This document shows, piece after piece, positions 49,900-58,861 of a DNA stretch of 64,000 nucleotides. Each line of letters begins with the position of its first letter. The stretch's first letter is position 1. The translations under genes and the position numbers were made by a program. The notes below the pieces were generated by a model that was not told the origin of the DNA, made no database searches, and saw nothing but the letters and a program-made list of their open reading frames with translations. Source of the DNA: Osedax fenrisi (lineage: Eukaryota > Annelida > Polychaeta > Sabellida > Siboglinidae); the NCBI GenBank assembly GCA_964019155.1, contig OZ025245.1:11722961-11786960 (forward strand), in the 5' to 3' direction.

Positions 49900-50326
49900 A
49901 TGATATAGATAGATAGATATAGTTTATTGAGGTATTTAATGTCAATATTTAATATTATTTTGCATTTTCTTTCTTCGTTATCTAAATGGCTTCAAAATAA
50001 GACTTGGTATTTTCAGGTTGTTGCCAGCGATTCATTCATACAGTACACATGCCAGGAACATTGATTGTTTAATCATAATATATAACTATATATTTCATAT
50101 GTATATAAGATATAAAAGATAATAATAAATATATAAAATACATTATGTAGACAGGCAAAATTTGACATCAATAACAATTAAAATCAAAATAATAATAATA
50201 CAAATAATTTATACATACATATATATTTGATATAGATTTTTTTTTTCAGTTTTTTTTTAGTTTTTTTTTAATATTTTAATTTTATTAAATTAATTTTAAA
50301 TTAATTTATTTTTTAATTTAACTATA
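49900..50326 (-). other. 3' untranslated region of the neighbouring RT remnant
   Basis: AT-rich DNA after the stop codon at 50327-50329, with T-rich runs at 50228-50340. On the minus strand it ends near 49910 in TATC repeats (plus strand GATAGATAGATA), a plausible retrotransposon tail. Confidence 0.45.
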
Positions 50327-51240
50327 CTATAATTCATCATTGAGTAACTTATTTTTTACTCTTTTCTTGAACACATTTTCATTTTTTATATTTTGTATAT
50401 TTGTTGGAAGTAATTTCCTCCAGTAAGTTGTGGATCTTTTATCAGTAAACTATTTATTGTTCTTGTTGATTTTGAAACTGGTATAGTATACGTTTTATTT
50501 GTTCGTAGGGTATATTTGTTATTATTTTGTATGTGTATTTCAGTAAGGTTTGTTGGTAATTGATTGTAATATTATTTATGCATATATATTAGTGTATTAT
50601 AATATGTTAGCTTATCTAATCTAAGTATTTTATTTGATTTGAATAATTATTTTGTATGAATCTCGAAATTTTCTTTTATTTATTATTCTTAAGGTTTTTT
50701 TTTGAATAATTGTTGTATTTATATTATTATTTGAGAATGTATTTCCCAAAGTATATTTCCATAGTTTAAGTATGGTAGGAAAATACTATTATATATAATT
50801 ATCAATGAATTTGTTTTAATGAATTTGCTCAACTTTGAGATTAAAAATTGAATTTGGGAGAGTTTGTTATTTAATTTAATATTTTTATATAATCAAATTT
50901 TCTATCAGATTAATACCAAGATATTTATAATTATATACGTTATTTATTAATGTATCATTTAATGAAATTATATTGTTTGGATGTTTATTTGAGTTGAAAT
51001 TTATCATTTCTGTTTTACTAATATTGAGTTTTAACTTATTATATTTATACCATTTATCTATTTTTATTAAGGTTTTTTTAATTACATTTTTTATTTCTAT
51101 TTTATTATCAGCTGTAACAGTTATAGCAGTATCATTTGCATATATTGTAAATTTTACATTATTATCTTTAAAATATAATGGTAGATCATTGACATAAATG
51201 ATGAATAGTAAAGGGCCTTGTATGGAGCCTTGGGGTACAT
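50327..51240 (-). pseudogene. CR1/jockey-like reverse transcriptase, C-terminal half
   Basis: Starting at about 51240 the minus strand reads VPQGSIQGPLLFIIYVND, FTIYANDTAITVTA, NKLKLNISKTEMINF and NVYNYKYLGINLI. After frame changes it continues with FLPYLNYGN, then KKTLRIINKRKFRDSY, and near the end TTYWRKLLPTNI and VFKKRVKNKLLNDEL before TAG at 50327-50329. The catalytic box is YAND instead of YADD, so the second catalytic Asp is lost. The upstream part is cut off abruptly at the glycine-rich VPQGS box. Confidence 0.75.
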
Positions 51241-51594
51241 GGAACTACTACACGTTAATGAACTGGAAGGTATACGGGAAGTTATCTGTAATAGTTATTA
51301 ATAGACCATCCAACAGCAAGATGGTCAAGACAGAAGCTTGATACATGATACAGAATACAAATACATATAGTATTTATGAGAATTTATGCCAATGAAGTTA
51401 TTTATTCATGCATTTGTTAATTTAGACTATAGTCTAAGTATACTTATCAGATGGTAGATACATTTATTAGTAATGACATCTTCTCATACACATATTACTA
51501 TGGCTATTCCCATAAGGAAGTAGCCGACGATTGTTGTAACTAAGATATTGATAAACTACTGGATATTTTGTTCTGTACCCATCGATGATGTCAT

Positions 51595-51800
51595 TTAAAG
51601 ATGCTCTGGTGAGCGTAATTTATAAGTTATTAGATTAATGAAAGTTGTTGGATTAACCAAAGTCTGACTATCCATTAACTTAGAGAGAAACAAAGACTTT
51701 CTATCTAGCTCTACGTTTAATATGTAATGCGGACGGATGACGAGATCGATTATTAATATTTTGAGAATTTTTTGTAGTGAAGATAATTTAAAAAGATCAA
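51595..51800 (-). pseudogene. possible endonuclease fragment of a non-LTR element
   Basis: The minus strand reads ILIIDLVIRPHYILNVELDR, then LMDSQTLVNPTTFIN. This faintly resembles the GDFN....NVxxDR....LLDSxxLxQLVxxPTR segment of apurinic-type retrotransposon nucleases. It lies upstream of the RT remnant at 50327-51240 in the same direction, but closer than in an intact element. Confidence 0.3.
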
Positions 51801-51889
51801 TATACATATTAATGGTATGAGCATGCATATAATGTTATATTACATACGTTGACGGCTTTTTTAATTTGTCTTTATATTTTGATGTGAAT

Positions 51890-52215
51890 AGGGGTTACCC
51901 AGAAAACAATTTATCGACGATTTTGGGCGCTTTTTCAAAGCTTTTGGACGCTTTGATTCTATTCGATATATTCGTCGCTTTTTCGACGATTTTAGGCTCT
52001 TCAGCTCTCAATCATATTGAGTTCGTCGCTTTTTCGAAGGTTTTGGGTGGTTAAGTTCCGAATCATATAGATTCGTCATTTTTTCAACGCTTTTGGGCAC
52101 TTTAGTTCCGAATCATATAGATTCGTCGCTCTTTCGACGATTTTGGGCGCTTTAGTTCCGAATCATAAAGATTCATGGCTTTTTCGACGCTTTTGGGCGC
52201 TTCAGTTCTCAATCA
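51890..52215. repeat. 50-bp minisatellite with TCGTCGCTTTTTCGACGATT
   Basis: About six units of roughly 50 bp, each with TTCGTCGCTTTTTCGACG (itself partly palindromic: CGTCG..CGACG), TTTTGGGCGCTTTAGTTCCG and AATCATATAGA. Richer in GC than anything nearby. A short frame through it is repeat-driven. Confidence 0.8.
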
Positions 52216-52299
52216 TATTTAGTAATATTTGGGAACTTATAGTTCTCATTATCACCTGAATGGTCTTTGGGCTGGCTAAATTTTGAATGTCGTACCAAA

Positions 52300-52690
52300 T
52301 TACGTCGAAAAAAAATACTTTTTGACATTTAAAATATTTCGCGACGATTTTTTGAAATATTGTTTATATATTTTTAATGACATTTTTTGATATTTTTTTG
52401 AAATATTTTTATATTTAAAAAAAAATATTTTTCAACATTTTAATAAATATTTTTAGACATACAAAAAAATATTTTATAATATTTAAAAATATATTTTGTA
52501 TTTTTTAAACATTTTGTTATATTTTACCACTCATTTTTGAAATATTAAAAAAAAAACAATATTTTGTGAAATATTTTTCGACATTTTTTAAAAATATTTT
52601 TCGACATATTTAAAAAATATATTTTTTAATATTTTTAAATATATTTTTATATTTTTCACCTAATTTTTGAAATATTAAAAAAAACAAGGC
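52300..52690. repeat. degenerate A/T repeat with TTTTTGAAATATT words
   Basis: Repeated words such as TTTTTGAAATATT, TTTTCGACATTTT and TTTAAAAATATATTTT in loose tandem. No coding signal. It continues the minisatellite at 51890-52215 and may belong to the same element. Confidence 0.6.
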
Positions 52691-52747
52691 AGAATAAAGA
52701 ATATCTATAATTAATAAATAATAGATAGACAATCAATCAAAAACTGA

Positions 52748-52774
52748 GCACCGCCTGGTCGGGTACTGCTAGTA
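52748..52774 (+). other. candidate Helitron-like 3' end
   Basis: GAGCACCGCCTGGTCGGGTA then CTGCTAG, followed by T. The ACC..GGGT arms could be a weak hairpin before a CTAG end at an A^T site. The stem is imperfect and no matching 5' end was found, so the call is tentative. Confidence 0.3.
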
Positions 52775-52892
52775 TACATATATTTGTAAACTATAAACTA
52801 TATATCTATGGACATATAGATAGCAAAAGATATGTTTCAGTAAAATTCAATGTATAATTTATAATGTAAAATATATATCTACTATGCATTTT

Positions 52893-52978
52893 AATAATTC
52901 TGATTTATACTGTATTCTGTGATATACACCGATTATAATTGGTGCATATTACAGAATACAGTATAAATCAGAATTATT
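52893..52978. repeat. 86-nt fold-back with a 28-bp perfect stem
   Basis: 52893-52920 (AATAATTCTGATTTATACTG onward) is the exact reverse complement of 52951-52978. The 30-base middle also pairs in part (CACCGATTATAATTGGTG). No transposon ends are visible. Shape and size are like a small-RNA precursor or a tiny fold-back element. Confidence 0.75.
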
Positions 52979-53087
52979 GTTACAATATCATTTTAAATTA
53001 ATTTGTAATATATAATGTTTTCCTATATCATTTAATTCAATTTCTAAGAAAATAAAGTTCAACAAAATAATAAATAGACATAATATA

Positions 53088-53126
<39 letters not shown>

Positions 53127-53975
53127 CCATATATATACCGTTGTAACTATTTATTAGTTTAGTATTTAATTTATTTAAAACAAATTTATTTATGATATAA
53201 TATTATTATAATTTAAAATGCTACGCTATTAAATATTATATCGTTAATAAAATAATTGTATTTTAATTTGTATTGTATATTATATAAAGTTTGACGTATA
53301 AAGCGAGTTTCACATTATGGATAGGCGAGTGATGATGTGAGCGATGTCGCTAGTGATAAGGAAAAACAGTTTCACATTAATGAATTTTTAATGAATATTA
53401 AGAAGCCATTGTACTTTTATCACGATATATGGCTATAGTTAATAATTAAATAATAATTTCTAATCATATGGTAATTTGAACTTTAATTTAATTTGTATAT
53501 AAATACAATTATTGCTACTGAAGTTATTCTATTAATTTAAAATAATAATTAAGGCTATAATAAAAGAGAGAGAGATAGCAGTATACTTTTGTATCGTAGA
53601 CTTAATAAGATAACTATATAATGATTAAAATAATAACCAGAGATAACGGAGTTTTATAAATTTCTTAAGAATGGATATAGTATATACATACTATATGCAT
53701 AGAGCTAGAATAAAATAATCATTAAGGCTAGAATAAAAGAGAGTGAGAGATAGCAGTATCATTTTGTATCAATAGACTTAATAAGATAACTATATAATGA
53801 TTACCCAGCTAACAGTAATAACCGCATAATAGCAGCATAACAGCATATCTGCTAGCCTAAAATATTTACTTTAATGTTTGTGCTATTATTATGTTGCTAT
53901 TAAATGTCAATTATGATGCTATTATGTTTCTATTATGCTGCTATTTAAAGTCTATTATGCTCTTATGTTGATATT
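52979..53975. other. no gene; (AT)n and a 90-bp direct repeat
   Basis: (AT)n at 53092-53124. A block starting AAGGCTATAATAAAAGAGAG at 53551 recurs at 53724 with small changes and ends TAACTATATAATGATTA in both. TGCTATTATG-type words recur from 53838 to 53975 on both strands. Nothing coding. Confidence 0.6.
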
Positions 53976-53980
53976 ATAAT

Positions 53981-54301
53981 TGTTATGTTATATATATTCT
54001 ATATAACTACCCCTCGGTAAATGTGCATAATGGACCATTCCATTATGCACGTATTCCTCGTATATCGTATTTTTTATTTGTATTTGTATTCACGTGTAAA
54101 GATTGTTGTCTGCGTGATAAAAATGCAAGGCGTGCGCAGTGTCTAGAGCACGCCTGTGAATTCCTGCAAAACTGTCATGCATGGCCGCCTCGCGTTATAC
54201 ACTCGTCTATATAAATCAGACGATGGCCACATGCGGTCACTTGAATAAATAAGTCCTAGAAATATACCAAAGCCTTGATTCTCTATATAACAAACTTAAC
54301 A
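53981..54301 (+). repeat. probable solo LTR (321 bp)
   Basis: It starts TGTTATG and ends CTTAACA, with ATAAT on both sides (53976-53980 and 54302-54306), a possible 5-bp target duplication. Inside are a TATA-box-like TATATAAAT at 54208-54216 and AATAAA at 54244-54249 in promoter-then-polyadenylation order, and a GC-richer middle. A perfect hairpin GTGCATAATGG..CCATTATGCAC lies at 54023-54050. There is no internal region or partner LTR in the window. ATAAT could match by chance in such AT-rich DNA. Confidence 0.45.
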
Positions 54302-54459
54302 ATAATAATAAACATAATAACAGATTTTTAATAACAGTAATTTAATTTTTTTTTATAAAACTATTTATATATTTATACTTATACTTATACTTATACTATT
54401 TATATAGTATTAAAAACAAATATTAACAAATTTGGAAAATACACATAGTGATTATATAA

Positions 54460-54890
54460 TTACAAATATGTTGATTGAAATTATAGAAATATTCGTAATA
54501 TTCCCCATGAATCTTTTTGTGATGAACTAAAATACAGAACACAAACTATGACAAATGAGATCTCTATTTCCTCCTTAAATAAAATTCTGTTATCACTACT
54601 AAATAAATACGCGCCTATTAAAGTTAAAATAGTTAGTCAGAGATATAATAATTGTTACTCTAAATACAATATTTACATAAACGAGTATTTAGAAAAGCAG
54701 AGAGGAATTATACAAGAGACCCATCTGATTCTAATCTGGATACCTATAAGACAAATAAACGTATATTTAAAAATAGCGTAATTATTTCTAAAAGATCGTA
54801 TTATAAAAAAGAAATAGCTTTCTGTGGAAATAACACTAGAAAGCTCTATTCATTTACCAATTCACTCCTTGGAAGATCACACCAAAGTAT
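54460..54890 (+). pseudogene. non-LTR retrotransposon linker fragment
   Basis: Plus-strand pieces read LLNKYAPIKVKIV, then after a frame change near 54720 SNLDTYKTNKRIFKNSV, SKRSYYKKEIAFCGNNTRKL and YSFTNSLLGR. The order Y..xRNxxxxxIxxxKRxYYxxxI..CGxNxKxLYxxxNxLLGR is the linker between nuclease and polymerase in CR1/jockey-like ORF2. Both neighbouring domains are missing. Confidence 0.65.
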
Positions 54891-54899
54891 ATCCTAATG

Positions 54900-55649
54900 T
54901 TCCTGATATAATGTTATTCACTAAATGTACATTAATCATTCTTAAATAAACCTTCATGCCATACAGACGTGTTTATAAGCTAAGTCACTTATTAGATTAT
55001 TTTATTTTATTTTATTTTATCTTTTTTTTTTTTATATATATATATTATTTTGATATTTATATATATTTATATTTATTTTGAGTATATTGATTCTATGTAC
55101 TTTTATTATATTTATTAAATATATATATTTGTATATATATGCGTTAATTTATTTATCAAATTATATTTTATAAACTTTATATACTTTATTAGATATTAAT
55201 TAAATAAATCACCAACTAATATTCATTATATGTGTAATTTTTAGTATAAATCAAATGTACAAATTGACATAGTTTTAAATTAAATTAAAATATTAATTTT
55301 TTAATTAATTTAAATTACTTGTACATTTCATTAAATTCATAATTGCATATATATCTATTTTCATTTATTACTTATTTTTTATTTTTATAATTTTAAATCT
55401 TATTCATTATATATTTAATTTCATTATTGCATAACATATTTATTTGATTTATTTTCTAATAATTTATTTATTATATTATATTAAAGTATTTATATATCTT
55501 TATTTTATGTGCACTAATTGAATATACTGATATACACTCATGCACTACTAATATGGGTTTTTAGTAAAAAAAAAACTGTCTATCTACTACTAGTATTTGT
55601 AGATTATACATATATGCATATATTGTTATTGTAACTTTAAATACAGACC
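54900..55649. other. no gene; T-rich AT DNA
   Basis: Mostly TTTTA and TATATT words, with TTTTATTTTATTTTATC at 55003. Nothing coding. At about 55650-55690 the composition changes sharply to C-rich DNA, which marks the start of the next element. Confidence 0.6.
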
Positions 55650-55947
55650 CCTGTATATATTATTAAACTTCCCGATTACTGGCTGGCTAATCGAACTCAG
55701 TGGATCTCCCACTGCAGTATTCTTTAAGGTAGTCAGCCGACTACCAACCTACCATACTCGGTTAGTTACTCCCTCCTTGATTACTATAGAACGCAGATAC
55801 TCGCCAGCATATCTATACCCATACATATACCTGCACGGCTGCTTCTACCATCACGTGCTGCGTCATCCGACTGGTCTTCTACATCACGACTACTCCTGTT
55901 GCGGCATCGATTGTTAGATCTCGCCAACGTGTTTCCTTCTCCATCTC

Positions 55948-56898
55948 ATGGCTACAATGTCCTGCCTGAAGTGCAATGATGTCTCCACTCCTGATGATTC
56001 CATTTCGTATGATGGCTGTGACAACATCATTCACTACAAATGCCTATACCTATCCTTGCCAGCTGAGTGTCGATCCCAGATTATGCCAAAATACTTCAGG
56101 GCTAGTTTCTCCCTTCCTAACATTGTGTTCAAATGTGATGTATGCACTAATACTAACATATCTACTGGTAATACCTTTATTAATGATAAACTTAACAAAT
56201 TACAAGTTGGCATTGAGTCTCTTACTACCAAATTATCCTCCTTCTCTCCCTATTCTAATGACTCCACTATCCTAGAGTCACTCTCTTCCGCTATCTCATA
56301 TCTTCCTGATGCCCTAAATAAATCAACAACCAAATCTTTCTCTGCCATTGTCAAATCAAATTTACCTCCATCCCCTTCTACCTCCACCCTACTTAATCCA
56401 CCCACTATTCACTCCTGCGCTTCCAAACCATCCATAATCATTGAACATATCTTACCTGCTGACAGAAACCTTACCTACATAAAATCACTATTTGCACACC
56501 TTCAACTAGACCCCATCACCATCACTGACTACTCCTTCATCTCTCACTATGCCAACCTAGTATTATCTTCGTCATGTGTGACCGATACCCTTATCAACTC
56601 TAGGTCACTACTTCAGTTATCTACCTATAAATCTCTATTCATACGTCAATACATTGACCCTCCAACCATCAAGGCTGGTCGAATTATTTTCCATGCATCG
56701 AAAGCCCACTGTCATGACCTAAAGTATGTATTTAATAGACGAACCCTTACTTATCAACTTCGATCCCCCCTCACCTCTGGTAGAATTGACTGGAAATCGA
56801 ATCCTTACCTGCCTACTGATGTTGAGATTGAGTCTTGGTCTAAATCCTATGACTCTTTCTGTAAATCCTCCCGCACTAATGTTAAACCTTCGAATTGA
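55948..56898 (+). CDS. CR1-like ORF1 protein with a PHD-like zinc finger
   Basis: 316 codons from ATGGCTACA. The N-terminus CLKCNDVSTPDDSISYDGC, IIHYKC and FKCDVC provides C-x2-C, C, H-x2-C and C-x2-C spacing like a PHD finger, as found in ORF1 of several CR1-clade elements. A Ser/Thr-rich region with a possible short coiled coil follows, then a C-terminal part with YANLVLSSSC, FIRQYIDPPTIKAGRIIFHA and YQLRSPLTSGRIDW. ORF1 proteins bind the element RNA. The frame ends TCG AAT TGA CTA at 56896-56898, and the same frame continues without ATG into ORF2, which suggests that ORF2 is reached by readthrough or reinitiation. The frame is intact. Confidence 0.75.
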   Translation: MATMSCLKCNDVSTPDDSISYDGCDNIIHYKCLYLSLPAECRSQIMPKYFRASFSLPNIVFKCDVCTNTNISTGNTFINDKLNKLQVGIESLTTKLSSFSPYSNDSTILESLSSAISYLPDALNKSTTKSFSAIVKSNLPPSPSTSTLLNPPTIHSCASKPSIIIEHILPADRNLTYIKSLFAHLQLDPITITDYSFISHYANLVLSSSCVTDTLINSRSLLQLSTYKSLFIRQYIDPPTIKAGRIIFHASKAHCHDLKYVFNRRTLTYQLRSPLTSGRIDWKSNPYLPTDVEIESWSKSYDSFCKSSRTNVKPSN

Positions 56899-58398
56899 CT
56901 AAATACATACTCTCCCAATAACTACTTCTTTCTACTCATTAATGCGAGATCAGTCAGGAATAAAGTAGATTTAATCACTCAATTAATCATTGACTCTAAT
57001 TGCTCCATATCTGATATCACCGAGACTTGGCTCACAAATGATGACTCTGCTTTAGCATCTCAATTAACTCCCAATGGCTTCACATTACTACTCGCTAACA
57101 GACCCACACCTAACCGTGGTGGTGGTCTTGCCCTGTTGTTCTCCACTGAGCCTAAGCTTATTTCCTCTTCCACCCCTAATTTCTCCTCTTGTGAAATGCT
57201 GATCTGTGACATTCAGTTCCCCTCCCTATTTACCATTGTGTTTATAATCATCTATAGCCCACCATCATCCAGCATTCGGTCTTTCCTTAATGACTTCTCT
57301 ACCATTTTAGAATCCATGTCTTCTTACAACACAATTATTCTTGGTGACTTTAATATTCAAGTGAATACTGATAATCATGCTTCCCTTTCTCTTAATAAAC
57401 TTATTTTTGAGCACTCCTTAACACAACACATTCACTTTCCAACTATATCTAATGGTAACATCATTGCTCTTGTTTTATCTCCACCTGACTCCAATTTAAT
57501 TTCCTCTCCCACCCAAAGCACTCTAATCTCTGATCACTTCGCTATCCTATTTGTTTTACAGTTAACAGTAGTGCACAATACTCGACCTCCAAGATACTTT
57601 CGAAACATCTCCTCTATAAATAAACCCTTGTTTGTTAACTCCGTGTTTGATCATATGAATTATATCACATCTCCGCTCTCTGACCCTGACTCTCTCTTTG
57701 ACGCTTTCAACACGGCGCTATCTAATTCCCTTGACTTTTATGCTCCCTCAACTACTCTTACCCACCGTAATAATCCCAAATCCCCCTGGTTCAACACTGA
57801 ACTCACCAATATGAGAAAGTCACTTCGTCGTCTACAGTCCATTTATGCTTCTTCTAAAATGAACTCAGACATGTGTTCCTTTAAAGTATGTCGCTCATTA
57901 TACAGGAAAAAACTCTTATCCACTAAATCATCATACTTATCTAACTTGCTTTGTAAATTTGGTACCTCCTCTAAGCAAGCCTACAACCTATCATTCACCT
58001 TAGTAGGTAAATCAAAACCCAGGCACCTTCCTGACCAACCGGATACAGTCCTCTGCTCCTCCTTTGCTAATTTCTTCCAGAATAAAGTATCGAATATCAT
58101 CGCTGCTCTCCCCAATGTGAATGTTGATCTCCTCACGCTCAACTCATATTCACTAGCTTCCCATAATCACTGGTCCTCGTTCACTCTCCCTACTCTTCCA
58201 TATGTGCTCTCTCTAATGGCATCCCTAAACTCCAATTCCCCACTCAACCCTATTCCTCTTATTTTACTTCGTACCCTTTCGCCATTGCTAATTGAACCCA
58301 TAACAATGATCATTCATGCGTCCCTTATTACATCCATCGTACCAAAGTCTATGAAACACTCATATATCACCCCAATAATAAAAAAAAACTACCCTTAG
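56899..58398 (+). CDS. CR1-like ORF2: endonuclease and start of RT
   Basis: Continues in the ORF1 frame after TGA. The apurinic-type nuclease has LLINARSVRNKVDL starting 13 codons after the stop, ISDITETWLTNDD, NRGGGLALLF, FIIIYSPPSSSIRSFLNDF, ILGDFNIQVNTDNH and STLISDHFAILFVL. All usual motif positions are filled. A linker with NPKSPWFNTELTNMRKSLRR and FANFFQNKVSNI leads into the RT N-terminus, MKHSYITPIIKKNYP. The frame stops at 58396-58398 after a run of A residues. The true continuation (SYRPISQLSSISKTLERIVS, then FQSAYLPHRSTESALNLIIN) is in another frame up to about 58619, so a slip in the A-run breaks the protein. There is no ATG before the nuclease. Confidence 0.8.
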   Translation, partial: LNTYSPNNYFFLLINARSVRNKVDLITQLIIDSNCSISDITETWLTNDDSALASQLTPNGFTLLLANRPTPNRGGGLALLFSTEPKLISSSTPNFSSCEMLICDIQFPSLFTIVFIIIYSPPSSSIRSFLNDFSTILESMSSYNTIILGDFNIQVNTDNHASLSLNKLIFEHSLTQHIHFPTISNGNIIALVLSPPDSNLISSPTQSTLISDHFAILFVLQLTVVHNTRPPRYFRNISSINKPLFVNSVFDHMNYITSPLSDPDSLFDAFNTALSNSLDFYAPSTTLTHRNNPKSPWFNTELTNMRKSLRRLQSIYASSKMNSDMCSFKVCRSLYRKKLLSTKSSYLSNLLCKFGTSSKQAYNLSFTLVGKSKPRHLPDQPDTVLCSSFANFFQNKVSNIIAALPNVNVDLLTLNSYSLASHNHWSSFTLPTLPYVLSLMASLNSNSPLNPIPLILLRTLSPLLIEPITMIIHASLITSIVPKSMKHSYITPIIKKNYP

Positions 58399-58861
58399 CC
58401 ACTCGAAGCTGTCGAGCTATCGACCCATCTCCCAGCTTTCATCAATCTCTAAGACCTTAGAGCGAATTGTATCTGCTCAACTTATTCACTATATCACTAC
58501 CAATTCAATTAATGATAAGTTTCAAAGTGCTTACTTACCCCATCGGAGCACTGAATCAGCACTGAATCTTATCATTAATGATCTACTAATAACCTTGACA
58601 ACAAAGCCCCGTGCTAACAAGGCCCCTCCGGATCACAGCATGAAGCCGTAAAGGGAGTTGCCATTTCCACAAGCCTCATGTCCTTTTGGACATGATACAT
58701 TCGATACGCATTGTTACACGCGCATCAAGAAAGTGGTTTTCTCGTATTGAGTAGTTGACTAACTAACCCACTCGGGTCCTCACCCAAGAGTGCCTTACGT
58801 ACCAATTTCAATCAAAAACAATTCCGGGGATTCATTATCAATATCATCAATCAGTAGGGGC

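Larger units (their letters stand above)
55660..58619 (+). mobile_element. CR1-like retrotransposon, 5' part
   Basis: A C-rich, G-poor coding strand begins near 55660 with about 290 bp of leader. ORF1 (PHD-like) and ORF2 (endonuclease, then RT start) follow. It is interrupted at about 58619 after DNKAPC by an oppositely oriented R2-like element. Its RT resumes at 63410 with LVLLDLSSAFDTLNHDIL and is still open at the window end. The two parts fit as one element with little or no loss. Confidence 0.8.
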
